DNA of 64,000 nucleotides from PALSA-278 sp963760285 (GCA_963760285.1 CAVXCI010000001.1:1550001-1614000), one strand, 5' to 3'; counted from the stretch's first letter, positions 45,737 through 55,726 are shown. Notes: generated by a model not told the origin, from the letters alone. Numbers and translations are program-made.

Positions 45737-47071
45737 ATGATGAATCCTCGCGCCCTCGCCAATGAGATTTGTGCGCGTCTTCGCGCCCGCGGATATCAGG
45801 CGTATCTGGTGGGTGGATGTGTGCGCGACCTGCTGCTGAAGAGAGAGCCGGGCGATTACGACGTGGCCACGAACGCCAGACCGGAGCGCGTGGTGGAACT
45901 CTTTCCGGGAAGCCTGACGGTGGGCGCCCAGTTTGGCGTGGTGGTGGTTCCGGATGAGGAGTCGGAAGTCGAAGTGGCCACGTTTCGCTCTGAAACGGGA
46001 TACGCGGACGGCAGGCATCCGGATCAGGTGATCTTTGCGAAGACCGCGGAAGAGGATGTACGGCGGCGCGACTTCACAATTAACGCGCTGCTGATGGATC
46101 CAAGTTCGGGCGCGATTCTGGACTACGTGGGCGGGCGCATGGACCTGGACGCCGGAATCATCCGCGCCATAGGCAATCCCGAAAGCCGATTTCGCGAAGA
46201 CCGCTTGCGAATGGTTCGCGCGGTGAGATTTGCGGCTCGGTTTGGTTATGGCATCGAAGAGGAAACTTTTGCCGCGATCAAGAAGGAAGCGGCGGCCATC
46301 GTGCAGGTTTCCGCGGAGCGCCTGCGCGATGAATTGACACGTGTTCTAACGGAAGGCGGCGCGCGGCGGGGATTTGAGCTGCTGGACGAAACCGGCCTGC
46401 TGGTTCACATTTTACCGGAAGTGGCGCGAATGAAGGGCGTGGCGCAGCCGCCGCAATTTCATCCGGAAGGGGACGTGTGGGTGCACACTTTAATGCTGCT
46501 GGCGGGCCTTCCGGCGGGAACGTCGCCAACATTGGCGTGGGGGGCGCTGCTACATGATGTTGGAAAGCCGGCAACGTTTACCCCTCCCGCTGGGCCGAAC
46601 GACCGCATCCGGTTTAACGGCCACGTGGAAGTCGGGGTGGCCATAGCGCGGGAGGTCTGCGAGCGTTTGCATTTCTCCAATGGGGATTCGGACCAGATCC
46701 TGGCCCTGGTAGCGCAGCATATGCGCTTTATAGACGTGAAGGAGATGCGCCCGGCCACGCTGAAGCGGTTCGTCAGGCAGCCTAATTTTGAGGAGCACAT
46801 GCAGATGCACCGACTGGACTGCCTGGCCAGCCATGGAAGCCTCGAAAGCTACGAATTCGTGCGGCGATTCCTGGAATCCACACCACCGGAGCAGGTAAGG
46901 CCGGCCCGTTTGGTCACGGGAGACGATCTGAAGGAGATGGGCTTGGCCCCTGGCCCCAGGTACCGGGAAATCCTTCAGTCCATTGAAGATGCACAGCTGG
47001 AAGGGCGTGTGGAAAATCGGGAGCAGGCGTTGAAGGCTGCCTTGGAGCTTGCCAGACGGCCTGTCGAATGA
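45737..47071 (+). CDS. cca: CCA tRNA nucleotidyltransferase / poly(A) polymerase family with HD domain
   Basis: 444 residues: nucleotidyltransferase motif LVGGCVRDLLLKREPGDYDVATNA, RRRDFTINALLMDP, RFREDRLRMVRAVRFAARFGY, and a C-terminal HD phosphohydrolase motif (LLHDVGKPATF, HVEVGVAIA). Adds or repairs the 3' CCA of tRNA; an A-adding or poly(A)-polymerase activity cannot be excluded. CATAAT lies four to seven bases before the two candidate ATG codons (45737, 45740). Confidence 0.88.
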   Translation: MMNPRALANEICARLRARGYQAYLVGGCVRDLLLKREPGDYDVATNARPERVVELFPGSLTVGAQFGVVVVPDEESEVEVATFRSETGYADGRHPDQVIFAKTAEEDVRRRDFTINALLMDPSSGAILDYVGGRMDLDAGIIRAIGNPESRFREDRLRMVRAVRFAARFGYGIEEETFAAIKKEAAAIVQVSAERLRDELTRVLTEGGARRGFELLDETGLLVHILPEVARMKGVAQPPQFHPEGDVWVHTLMLLAGLPAGTSPTLAWGALLHDVGKPATFTPPAGPNDRIRFNGHVEVGVAIAREVCERLHFSNGDSDQILALVAQHMRFIDVKEMRPATLKRFVRQPNFEEHMQMHRLDCLASHGSLESYEFVRRFLESTPPEQVRPARLVTGDDLKEMGLAPGPRYREILQSIEDAQLEGRVENREQALKAALELARRPVE

Positions 47072-47082
47072 CGCCAGGGCAT

Positions 47083-47105
47083 ATCTTAGTCTTATATGCT
47101 AAGAT
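47083..47105 (+). promoter_or_regulatory. Inverted repeat ATCTTAG-N9-CTAAGAT upstream of lon
   Basis: Two exact 7-base arms with a 9-base spacer, in an AT-rich stretch that is unlike its surroundings; TGATATCA, a perfect palindrome, follows at 47110-47117. It does not match CIRCE or HAIR. It could be a heat-shock operator of lon or a weak terminator of cca (TTTT follows the second arm). Confidence 0.45.
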
Positions 47106-47212
47106 TTTGTGATATCATTTTGTTTAGTTTGAGGGAACTATTATGGCTGTGGCGCATCTAACCATTTGGCGTTTGTGTTGCTCGGTTTGATAGCGCGACT
47201 GTTTGGGAGACC

Positions 47213-49636
47213 ATGATGACCGATACAAGGACGACAAGAGCAATTCCCCCGGTCCTCGCGATATTGCCCGTCCGGGAGACGGTTCTGTTCCCCGGCGCGG
47301 TGACTCCGCTGACTGTGGGCAGGGAAAGTTCGCTGGCTTTGCTGGATTCCCTGGAAGGTGACGAAAAATACTTGGGCGTGGTGGCGCAGCATGATCCACG
47401 GGTGGAAGAGCCCACGGGCAGCGATCTCCATAGCGTGGGCACGGTGGCGCGGGTCCACAAGATGGTGAAGATGCCCAATGGAAACATGGTGGTGTTCATT
47501 GAAGGCCTGCAGCGCATCCGCGTCGTAGAGGTTCTAGGCCTGAAGCCTTTCTTGAGCGCCCAGGTGGAAGTTCTTCCGGATGTGGACGACGAGATGTCGT
47601 CCGAACTTACTGCTCTGCACCGCAACACGCAAGAGCTGTTCCGCGAAGTGGTGGCGCTTTCGCCGCAGCTTTCCGACGATCTGCAGAACGCGGTGATGAA
47701 CATGGACATGCCCGGACGGCTGACGGATTTCGTGGCCGGAACGCTGCCATCGTTGAGCACCATTCTGAAGCAGGAGCTGCTGGAAACCGCCAGCGTGCGC
47801 CGCCGGCTGGAAACCCTGATTCGCGAATTGAGCAAGGAGAAGGAGGTTCTGGAGCTGCGCAACAAGATTCAGGAGCAGGTCCAGGAACAGGTGAATCAGA
47901 ATCAGCGGGAATATCTGCTGCGCGAACAATTGAAGGCCATTCAGAAGGAACTGGGCGAAATTGACGACACCCAGAACGAAACCGAGGAGATGCGCAAGAA
48001 GATCGAAGAGTCCGCCATGGCTCCCGAGGCGCGCAAGGAGTGCGACCGCGAACTGAAGCGTCTCGCGCGCATGACTCCCGCTTCGGCGGAATACATGGTG
48101 ACGCGCACCTATCTGGAATGGATGACTTCACTGCCGTGGGGCAAGACCTCCGGCAGCGAGGAAATCAACCTCGAAAACGCCCAGGCTATTCTGGACGAGG
48201 ACCATTACGATCTGGAGAAGATCAAGCAGCGCATCGTGGAATACCTGGCGGTGAAAAAGCTGAAGCCGGGGATGAAGGGGCCGATCCTTTGCCTCGTGGG
48301 TCCTCCGGGCGTGGGCAAGACCTCGCTCGGAAAATCCATTGCGCGCGCCATGGGGCGCAAATTTGTGCGCATTTCTCTCGGCGGCATGCACGACGAAGCG
48401 GAAATCCGCGGCCATCGCCGGACGTACATCGGCGCGCTGCCCGGGCAGGTGATTCAGGGCATCCGCCGCGCGGAAACCATGGACCCGGTGTTCATGCTGG
48501 ACGAAGTGGACAAGCTGGGACGCGACTTCCGCGGCGATCCTTCCGCGGCTCTCATGGAAGTGCTGGACCCGGAGCAGAACGCGCACTTCCGGGACCACTA
48601 CCTGGACGTGCCCTTCGATCTTTCCAAGGTGATTTTTGTGGCCACGGCGAACTGGATGGATCCGATTCCGGAACCGCTGCGCGACCGCATGGAAATTCTG
48701 GAACTTCCGGGCTACACGGAAGAGGAAAAAGTTCACATCGCCAAGAAGTACCTGATTCCACGCCAGACGGATGAGCACGGCGTGAAGATGGATGAGCAGA
48801 TCGAATTCACCGATGAAGGTCTGCGCAGCATCATCCACAACTACACGCGCGAGGCCGGGGTTCGCAACCTGGAGCGCGAAATCGCCACTCTGATACGCAA
48901 ACAGGCGCGGAAGCTGGCGGGCGGCGAAGCGGCGAAATTCGTGGTGACGCCAGAGAGTGTCCGCGAACTGCTGGGCGTGGCCAAAGTCCACGCGGAAAAG
49001 GAAGTGGAGGATCGCGTCAATCATCCCGGCGTTTCCGTCGGGCTGGTGTGGACGCCCGCGGGCGGAGACATCGTGTTCATCGAAGCCAGCCGCATGCGCG
49101 GCGGCAAGCAGTTCATGATGACCGGCCACCTGGGCGAAGTGATGCAGGAATCCATGAAAGCGGCGCTCACCTGGGTGCGCGCCAACGGCGAAAGGTTCGG
49201 GATTGATCCCGACTTCTTCCGCAAGCAGGACATCCACATCCACGTGCCGTCTGGCGCCATCCCCAAGGACGGTCCTTCGGCGGGCGTGGCCATGGTGACC
49301 GCGCTGGTCAGCCTGCTTTCGGACCGGCCGGTTCGTCCGCGAGTGGCCATGACTGGTGAGATTTCTCTCTCCGGCGTGGTCCTGCCCGTCGGCGGAATCA
49401 AGGAAAAGGTGCTGGGCGCAAAGCGCGCTGGCATACGTGAAGTGATTCTCCCGGCGGAAAACGAGGCCAACGTGAAAGAGGATTTGCAGGGCGATCTGCT
49501 GGATGGATTGCAACTGCACTTCGTCCACACGGCCGACCAGGTGCTGGACATCGCCCTCACCAAGATGCAGCCACCCCGTCCCACGGCCAACGGATACGTT
49601 CCCGAGGAACGGCCAGTGGCGGGACCGGTACACTAA
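47213..49636 (+). CDS. lon: ATP-dependent protease Lon
   Basis: 807 residues. N-terminal LON domain (LPVRETVLFPGAVTPLTVG), coiled region, AAA+ Walker A VGPPGVGKTSLGKS and Walker B DPVFMLDEVDKLG, then the serine-lysine protease domain: Ser689 in KDGPSAGVAM and Lys732 in GGIKEKVLGA. GGGAGACC precedes tandem ATG codons at 47213 and 47216. Degrades damaged and regulatory proteins. Confidence 0.96.
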   Translation: MMTDTRTTRAIPPVLAILPVRETVLFPGAVTPLTVGRESSLALLDSLEGDEKYLGVVAQHDPRVEEPTGSDLHSVGTVARVHKMVKMPNGNMVVFIEGLQRIRVVEVLGLKPFLSAQVEVLPDVDDEMSSELTALHRNTQELFREVVALSPQLSDDLQNAVMNMDMPGRLTDFVAGTLPSLSTILKQELLETASVRRRLETLIRELSKEKEVLELRNKIQEQVQEQVNQNQREYLLREQLKAIQKELGEIDDTQNETEEMRKKIEESAMAPEARKECDRELKRLARMTPASAEYMVTRTYLEWMTSLPWGKTSGSEEINLENAQAILDEDHYDLEKIKQRIVEYLAVKKLKPGMKGPILCLVGPPGVGKTSLGKSIARAMGRKFVRISLGGMHDEAEIRGHRRTYIGALPGQVIQGIRRAETMDPVFMLDEVDKLGRDFRGDPSAALMEVLDPEQNAHFRDHYLDVPFDLSKVIFVATANWMDPIPEPLRDRMEILELPGYTEEEKVHIAKKYLIPRQTDEHGVKMDEQIEFTDEGLRSIIHNYTREAGVRNLEREIATLIRKQARKLAGGEAAKFVVTPESVRELLGVAKVHAEKEVEDRVNHPGVSVGLVWTPAGGDIVFIEASRMRGGKQFMMTGHLGEVMQESMKAALTWVRANGERFGIDPDFFRKQDIHIHVPSGAIPKDGPSAGVAMVTALVSLLSDRPVRPRVAMTGEISLSGVVLPVGGIKEKVLGAKRAGIREVILPAENEANVKEDLQGDLLDGLQLHFVHTADQVLDIALTKMQPPRPTANGYVPEERPVAGPVH

Positions 49637-49673
49637 GCCTTCGCACAACCGCTGAATCATTCAATAAACGACG

Positions 49674-49703
49674 GGCCGGCAGATGGTTGCCGGCCTTTCG
49701 TGT
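49674..49703 (+). terminator. Rho-independent terminator of lon
   Basis: GGCCGGCA (49674-49681), loop GATGGT, TGCCGGCC (49688-49695), then TTTCGTGTTT. Strong GC stem 38 bases after the lon stop. Confidence 0.85.
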
Positions 49704-49785
49704 TTCTGGAGACCTCTCCGATACACATTTTCATGCGCAGATGAAGAATTCAGTTGCGGTCCGCGAATACTTCCCGTAGAGCTAG

Positions 49786-50439
49786 ATGCTTCCGATGAAG
49801 ATGACTCCCCGGCAACTGGTGGTCCGCGGCCGCGAAATGGCTGGAGTGCTTCTGCACGCGCTGGAGCAGGACCGCATGATCGCGCGGTTCATAGATACCT
49901 ATGCCGTGGAATTCGAGCGGCCAGTTTGCACCGCCTACGCCGGTCAGTATCGCGAGATGCTCTTCAACATTCGGCGCGAAGCCTTGCTGGCCATGACCGT
50001 CTGGCTGGAACGCGAATTGCCGCGCATACTGCGTCCGCCGAGAAGGGCACAGGCGCCTGCCCGCAGCCGGAGTGCAAAAACGACGCGCAAGCCCGCGGCG
50101 CGAAAACAGATTGAAATGATGGAAGAAGGCGCGCGGATATTCTATGGCGAATACCAGGCGGCGCTGGCCCAGGCTTTGGGATGGCATCCGCGGGAGATGG
50201 AAGAGTTCCGCCGCGACTTGCGCCTCTATCGCCTGCTGATGGCCGGAAAGGACTTGGGGCGCGTCTCCCGCAAACAGGCGGCGCATGTGGAAGGGCCATT
50301 TGTGGACCGTTGCGCCGTGCTGCTGGACCCTTCCATGTTGGACAAGTCACGCGTCGCGGCCGCGGAGTTCCAGAATCAGCTGCATTCCGCCACGCAATCG
50401 CTCTTGAGGAAGCTCTTCAGCCGACGGCGGGAAAACTAG
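49786..50439 (+). CDS. Hypothetical helical protein with basic middle region
   Basis: 217 residues. N-terminal helices (GREMAGVLLHALEQDRMIARFIDTYAVEF), a Lys/Arg/Pro/Ala-rich linker (residues 84-108), then further helices (ARIFYGEYQAALAQALG, EEFRRDLRLYRLLMAGKDLG). No family recognised. Its end is close to the convergent S53 gene. Confidence 0.6.
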   Translation: MLPMKMTPRQLVVRGREMAGVLLHALEQDRMIARFIDTYAVEFERPVCTAYAGQYREMLFNIRREALLAMTVWLERELPRILRPPRRAQAPARSRSAKTTRKPAARKQIEMMEEGARIFYGEYQAALAQALGWHPREMEEFRRDLRLYRLLMAGKDLGRVSRKQAAHVEGPFVDRCAVLLDPSMLDKSRVAAAEFQNQLHSATQSLLRKLFSRRREN

Positions 50440-50490
50440 CTGGCATTTCCCCGTTCCGAATACCCGTTGCCAGATGAAGACAGGGCGAGA

Positions 50491-51735
50491 TTAGTTGCCC
50501 TGATGACCCAGCAGGCTGCCAATACCGGTGACGAAATCATAACCTGTCGTACACACATATCCGTTGCTGCCGCGGGTGATGTCCCGGTAGTTCGCCTTGT
50601 AATTCCTGGCATCCGCATAGATGCGGTTATATATGGCGTTCAACTCCGCGGAGCTTGATTTGGCTTTGTGTGCGGAGGCGTTGACAATGCCCGCCACGGC
50701 CGGCGAGGACACGCTGGTGCCACCCACCTGGAACCAGCCGTAACCACCATCGGCGTCATACATCGCGGGGCCGCTGGAGCCAGCAGCATCGAAGGAAATA
50801 TCCGGGTTCCCGCGAGCCGAGCCCACTACATTCTCGACGACGTCCTGATAGGACGGACGAGGTTCATACTGACTGGGACCACCGCCGCTGAAAGCCCAGC
50901 AGTCTTCCGCTGTTGCCAGGCCATCGGGACGGTCAATAAACGTGCCGCCGACGGCAACCACATTAACCGACGCAGCGGGATAGGAGACACCCTTCGCATT
51001 GTCTCCACTGGACGCGAAAAACACTATGCCGTTCTGTTGAAAATAGAAGTCATCATCCGATTCGCCAGAATATTCAGGGGTGGCCCAGCTATTGGAGATG
51101 CTTCCGCCTCCGGCTGCCGCCACCGTTTGCGCTGCGAGCTGCTCCGTGAGGTAAAGGGCGAATTTGTTGTTCGTCTGCGCTTCAAACAGCATGATTTTCG
51201 CGCCGGGCGCCATGGCGTGGGCCATTTCAATATCCAGCGCCTCTTCCAAACTCCAGCCACCAGGCTGATTTTGTGGCTGCTCATTGTTCTGGTAGATCTG
51301 CGAGAAGCACCCGTTGGCCTTGGTGCAGGACGGCAGGCCAAACTGAGAGGAGTAGACCGCGAGATCCATCTCCGCATCCGGGTTGTCATACGCGTCCACT
51401 ATGCCGATGGCGCCCCAACCGCCGGAGGGATTCTGGGTGGTTCCGTTGATCGGGCAGCCGGGAACCAGCGGCGCATCGCGATAGACGCAAGCCAGAGAAG
51501 CGGGAGTCTCCGCAGTTGGCGGAGGGATGTTCGCGTCCTGGGGCGCGTTTGGAACAAAAATAACAAAGTTGGTATGCATCCGAACGCCAGCGTCGCCGGG
51601 ATGCTCGATGCTGGATGCGGGCACCACAATGTGGCCTTTAGGTTGGTCAGCTCGGAAATCCTTGCTGGGAGCAAACTTCGCCAGCGCAAGAAATCCGAAA
51701 AGCGCCATTCCGGCCAGGGCAAGAATACGCTTCAT
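50491..51735 (-). CDS. S53 family serine-carboxyl peptidase (sedolisin-like), no pro-domain
   Basis: 414 residues with a signal peptide (ILALAGMALFGFLALAKFA). The sedolisin catalytic set is visible: Glu-X3-Asp in LEEALDIEMAHAMAP, the oxyanion Asp in FFASSGDNAKG, and Ser341 in GGTSVSSPA. The C-terminal calcium Asp residues lie in YRDITRG and GYDFVTGIGS. The large inhibitory pro-domain normal for kumamolisin-type enzymes is absent, replaced by a short region of about 90 residues. Acts in acid, secreted or periplasmic. Confidence 0.88.
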   Translation of the reverse strand: MKRILALAGMALFGFLALAKFAPSKDFRADQPKGHIVVPASSIEHPGDAGVRMHTNFVIFVPNAPQDANIPPPTAETPASLACVYRDAPLVPGCPINGTTQNPSGGWGAIGIVDAYDNPDAEMDLAVYSSQFGLPSCTKANGCFSQIYQNNEQPQNQPGGWSLEEALDIEMAHAMAPGAKIMLFEAQTNNKFALYLTEQLAAQTVAAAGGGSISNSWATPEYSGESDDDFYFQQNGIVFFASSGDNAKGVSYPAASVNVVAVGGTFIDRPDGLATAEDCWAFSGGGPSQYEPRPSYQDVVENVVGSARGNPDISFDAAGSSGPAMYDADGGYGWFQVGGTSVSSPAVAGIVNASAHKAKSSSAELNAIYNRIYADARNYKANYRDITRGSNGYVCTTGYDFVTGIGSLLGHQGN

Positions 51736-51932
51736 CGTCCTTCTCCTCTGGTCAAGAATTCACGTACACGCGTTTCCGCCGTCGACCAGAGAACGATTTT
51801 CCTGGTGGCTAACACAGTTGACATGAACATACGCCCCAGCGCCGGGGGGAGACAACACGCAAATCATGCCGCGCCGGCGCTTCACGTGAGCAAAACGGAC
51901 CGCCGTTTTATGGCTTGCGGTCCAATCTCGCC
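51736..51932. other. Intergenic region between S53 peptidase and methyltransferase genes
   Basis: About 200 bases upstream of the minus-strand S53 gene. CCTCTTCCTGC-type purine-rich complement (AGGAGAAGGACG) directly before its start is a strong ribosome binding site. Otherwise nothing supported. Confidence 0.4.
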
Positions 51933-53009
51933 CTAGGGCCGCGCTTCCAGGACCATATTGAAGGGCGTTTCCGCCGCCCGGCGAATCCGTGTGAAACCGG
52001 CCGCGGAAAGAACGCCGCGCAGCCGCGCTTCGCCAGCCTGCGCGCCTAGAGCCAGGCCTACTTCCTGGGACATCGAAGCCGGCGTACAAAGCATGGTGGA
52101 TGCCGAGTAGAACACACGCCCCACGGGATTGAGATTGTCCTCCACCTTGTCAGCGGCCATGGGCTCGACGATCATCCACGCTCCCTCACGCGACAGCGAC
52201 TGCCGCACGTGGCGCGCCGCACCCTCCGGATCTCCCATGTCGTGCAGGCAATCGAAGAACGCCACCAGGGTGTAGTCCTTGCCGGGATATTCCTTGGCCG
52301 TGGCGACTTCAAACGATACGCGGTCAGCCACGCCCGCATCGCTGGCTGCCTTGCGCGCGCGTTCCAGCGAAGGGCCGTGATAATCGAAGCCCACAAACGT
52401 AGACTTGGGATAAGCCTGCGCCATCAGGATCGTTGAAGTGCCCAGACCACAGCCCACATCGGCTACGCGCCCGCCTTTCTGTAACTGCGCCTCGATATTG
52501 CCCAGCGCGGGAATCCATTCGCTGACCAGATGGCCGCGATAACTGGGACGGAAGAAACGCTCCGTGCCGGCAAAAAGACCGGGATCGTGTTCGTGCCAGC
52601 CCAGTCCGGCGCCAGTGCGGAATGCGTTGGCGATTTTTTCCTCGTCCTTGGCGCAGGAAACAATAATCTGGAAAGCGCCGCAAATGAACGCTGGACTGTT
52701 TTCGTCGGCCAGCGCCAGGGCCTGTTCGGGTGGAAGCGTATAGCGGGAGGTTGCCGCGTCGTAGGTCAGGATTCCGCCCGCCGCCTGAGCGGCCAGCCAT
52801 TCGCGGACGTACCGCTCCGCGAGATTCGTTTTCTGCGCGAGTTCCTTGGATGTTACCGGACCGGAAGCAGCCAGTGCTTTGTACAGTCCCAGCTTGTCGC
52901 CAATGAACGTCAGGACGGCGCTCATCGCGGCGCCCAGTTCTCCCACTGCTTTTTGCATGAATTCGTTCAGCTTTGCTTCGTTGACAGGAAGCGTGTTCGG
53001 CGCAGACAT
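51933..53009 (-). CDS. SAM-dependent methyltransferase with N-terminal winged-helix domain
   Basis: 358 residues. Residues 20-110 form a winged-helix dimerisation domain (FIGDKLGLYKALAASGPVTSKELAQKT), as in small-molecule O-methyltransferases and Rv2258c-like proteins. The Rossmann domain has VADVGCGLGTSTILMAQAYP (SAM motif I), GFDYHGPSLERARKAA and AFFDCLHDMGDPEGAARHV. Substrate unknown. Confidence 0.85.
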   Translation of the reverse strand: MSAPNTLPVNEAKLNEFMQKAVGELGAAMSAVLTFIGDKLGLYKALAASGPVTSKELAQKTNLAERYVREWLAAQAAGGILTYDAATSRYTLPPEQALALADENSPAFICGAFQIIVSCAKDEEKIANAFRTGAGLGWHEHDPGLFAGTERFFRPSYRGHLVSEWIPALGNIEAQLQKGGRVADVGCGLGTSTILMAQAYPKSTFVGFDYHGPSLERARKAASDAGVADRVSFEVATAKEYPGKDYTLVAFFDCLHDMGDPEGAARHVRQSLSREGAWMIVEPMAADKVEDNLNPVGRVFYSASTMLCTPASMSQEVGLALGAQAGEARLRGVLSAAGFTRIRRAAETPFNMVLEARP

Positions 53010-53191
53010 GGTTCACCCCCAAGCTTGAGATTCAGGGCTGGGCCCTGCTGCGAAACTAGCGCCGCGAGGCGCATAGAGTCAAGAAATTTGGAACGCAGAG
53101 CGCGACGGAGTGCCTGTTTTCCGGCGCGCGCCGGAGGATCGCGCGCCAAGCTGGCTCATGCCTTGCAGGCATTCTGATAAGCTCACAAACC

Positions 53192-54454
53192 ATGATTGGC
53201 GTGTTTTGGTTTCTGGCAGCCATTCAAATTCTCCTGGGGTTGTTCTCCGTGCGCCAGGGAGCGGCGTGGCGGCGCGCAGCGCTGCGCGGCAATCATGCTC
53301 CGCCGCGGAATTTCACGCCGTCCGTCGCGGTCTTCTGTCCTTGCCGCGGGCTTGAAGAAGGATTGCAGGAAAACCTGGCCACGCTGGCGGCGTTTGATTA
53401 TCCCGAATATGAGGTCCTTTACGTCACCGCCAGCGGCGCCGATCCCGCGTGCCGTGTGATTCAGGAATTGGCGGCCCGCTTTCCACAGCGCGCGCGCCAT
53501 GTCGTTGCCGGTTCTCCTGTTGATTGCAGCGAAAAAGTGAACAACTTGCGCGCCGCAGTGGAAGCAGCGGGGTCACGTTTTGAAGTTCTGGTCTTCGCGG
53601 ATTCGGACGGACGCCCGGGGAAAAATTGGCTGCGGCAGCTTGTTGCCCCGCTCGTGGATGAGGAAGCAGGCGCGGCCACCACCTTTCGCTGGATTCTGCC
53701 GGTCGCCGGTGATGGCGGAAATCGTCTGGCCGGCGCGATGGCATCCGCGTGGAATGCGGCGATTGTCACGTTATTGGGTGAAGGACAGCGAAATTTTTGC
53801 TGGGGTGGCGGCACGGCCATTCGTCGCCAGACTTTTCACGACGCGCGCGTGCCGGAATTTTGGCGCGGCGCTGTCAGCGACGATTGGGCGTTAACCCGCG
53901 CGCTGTGGGTTGCGGGCAAACGAATTATATTCATGCCCCAATGCCTGACGGCCTCGCCGCAGCATTTCAGCCTGCGCAGCCTGCTGGAATTTACCAACCG
54001 GCAGATGATTTTGACGCGCGTCTACAGCCCGCGATTGTGGGCCGTGGGCGCGCTGGCGCATGTGTACTATGCCTTGACCCTGCTTTTTGGCATTCTTCTT
54101 TCGTTCCATCTTGCAATGGGCGGCCATTTATGGACCTGGCAATGGACGTGGCCCGCGATCGCCGTGCTGGTGTTCATGGCGCTGGCGGCGGTGAAAGGCT
54201 GGCAACGTGAAACCGCTGTCCGCGAACTCTTGCCGGAATGGAGTGAACCGCCGCATCAATGGTTCTGGGCGGGTGTCTGGCTAGCCCCTCTTGTGCCTTT
54301 CCTCTATTCGTTGAATTTTGCGGTTTCGTCAGTGAGCCGGAAAATTCGCTGGCGTGGAATTTGCTATGAGCTCAAAGGGCCAAACGAAACGGTGATTCTT
54401 GGAGAAGAGAAGAATGCCGCGCCGTGCACGTCGGCATCAGGTCGCAGGCCTTAA
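53192..54454 (+). CDS. HpnI-like glycosyltransferase (ceramide glucosyltransferase family GT21)
   Basis: 420 residues. N-terminal helix, GT-A core with VAVFCPCRGLEEGLQENLATL, VFADSDGRPG (DXD-like), AVSDDWALTRALW and FTNRQMILTR, then three or four C-terminal transmembrane helices (about 288-308, 322-340 and 362-382). This layout matches ceramide glucosyltransferases and hopanoid HpnI. The acceptor lipid is not knowable from sequence; no hpn cluster surrounds it. Confidence 0.82.
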   Translation: MIGVFWFLAAIQILLGLFSVRQGAAWRRAALRGNHAPPRNFTPSVAVFCPCRGLEEGLQENLATLAAFDYPEYEVLYVTASGADPACRVIQELAARFPQRARHVVAGSPVDCSEKVNNLRAAVEAAGSRFEVLVFADSDGRPGKNWLRQLVAPLVDEEAGAATTFRWILPVAGDGGNRLAGAMASAWNAAIVTLLGEGQRNFCWGGGTAIRRQTFHDARVPEFWRGAVSDDWALTRALWVAGKRIIFMPQCLTASPQHFSLRSLLEFTNRQMILTRVYSPRLWAVGALAHVYYALTLLFGILLSFHLAMGGHLWTWQWTWPAIAVLVFMALAAVKGWQRETAVRELLPEWSEPPHQWFWAGVWLAPLVPFLYSLNFAVSSVSRKIRWRGICYELKGPNETVILGEEKNAAPCTSASGRRP

Positions 54455-55599
54455 GTGGCGTTGTTTTTCGCGATGCGCCGCAGCGCCCACCGGGCATGTT
54501 CCGGTATAACCTCGTCGCCAGAATCCGCTAGACGACGCAACAAATCTGTCACGCGCGAGTATGCTACGCTGCCCAGCTGGATTTTTGAATTCCCCAGCGC
54601 CACACACGCATTGCGGACCAGTCCACGCCATTTCGTGCGGCGAACCGCGCTGCCGCGAAAAATCCGGCGGAAATCATCTTCGGTCAGCGAAGCCAGCCAT
54701 TCCAGTTGTGGGGCAAAAAGAGAATCCATGCCATCGCGGTCCAATTCGTCGCGCGCTCTTTCCGCGGAAATTGCCCGTGGGAGGAATGCCGTCAATTGGC
54801 TGGCCGGAGCTTTGCGGTTCCAGGGGCAAACGTCCTGGCAGATATCGCAACCGAAAACCATACGGCCGATGCCGGGGCGAAGCTCCTCAGGAATCGTTCC
54901 ACGCAATTCGATTGTGAGATAGGAGATGCAGCGGCGGGCATCCAGCATATAGGGCTCAGCCAGCGCTTCGGTGGGACAGGCGTCAATGCAAAGCGTGCAA
55001 TTGCCGCATAGATCCGCGGGCAGTGGCTCACCCGGCTGCAGCGAAGGGGCGCAATCCAGGGTGGTGAGAATTACCCCGAGGAAAAGCCAGGAGCCCAGTT
55101 CCGGATTGATCAGGCAGGTGTTCTTCGCCAGCCAGCCGAGCCCGGCGCGAGTGGCGGCGGTGCGTTCCATCACCGGGCCGGTGTCCACATACGCGCGGGC
55201 GCCGAACGGCTCGGCAAAACAGGCCCGCATTGCGCTGGTGAGCGCGTCCAGTTTTTCGCCGAGGACGGTGTGATAGTCATCGCCCCACGCGTAACGAGAT
55301 ATCCAGCCACGCGGCCCGCTGTCTTCTGAAGGAATCGCGGCGGCTTCCGTTGAATAGGGCAGCGCAGTGTTGTAGTTGAGCGCGCAGACGATCACGCTGC
55401 GCGCAGCAGGCAGAACATCCTCGGGCGACTTCCGCCGCGGGTCATGCAAGTAACGCATCTCTCCGGCATATCCGCGCTCCAGCCATTCCGTGAGGCGCTC
55501 CAACTCCTCGCCTCCCGCGACAGGCGCCACTCCGCAGGAATCGAACCCCATCGCGCGGGCCTGTTCCGTGATCCATCGTGTTTTCTCGGCTGGCGTCAC
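54451..55599 (-). CDS. queG: Epoxyqueuosine reductase
   Basis: About 382 residues from the GTG at 55599 (open frame continues to 55668). GFDSCGVAPV opening, YVDTGPVMERTAATRAGLGWLAKNT (cobalamin-binding/acid site), two 4Fe-4S motifs CGNCTLCIDACPTEAL and CDICQDVCPWN, and C-terminal HEAT-like repeats. Last step of queuosine synthesis in tRNA. Convergent with and overlapping the HpnI-like gene by four bases. Confidence 0.9.
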   Translation of the reverse strand: MTPAEKTRWITEQARAMGFDSCGVAPVAGGEELERLTEWLERGYAGEMRYLHDPRRKSPEDVLPAARSVIVCALNYNTALPYSTEAAAIPSEDSGPRGWISRYAWGDDYHTVLGEKLDALTSAMRACFAEPFGARAYVDTGPVMERTAATRAGLGWLAKNTCLINPELGSWLFLGVILTTLDCAPSLQPGEPLPADLCGNCTLCIDACPTEALAEPYMLDARRCISYLTIELRGTIPEELRPGIGRMVFGCDICQDVCPWNRKAPASQLTAFLPRAISAERARDELDRDGMDSLFAPQLEWLASLTEDDFRRIFRGSAVRRTKWRGLVRNACVALGNSKIQLGSVAYSRVTDLLRRLADSGDEVIPEHARWALRRIAKNNAT

Positions 55600-55726
55600 G
55601 TCTTTATATTGCACGCGCAAGACGCGCGTTTCCAGACGCAGTAGCTGGAAAGAGCTGCGTCTCCCCATCGAGCGCCGGGAGCATGCGCCGCAAGCACAAT
55701 TGCTGGCAGGGACGTAGCAGCATTGC

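Noticed and set aside
50668..51936. 422-codon plus-strand frame opposite the S53 peptidase
   Set aside because: Shadow frame; the S53 catalytic motifs are on the minus strand.
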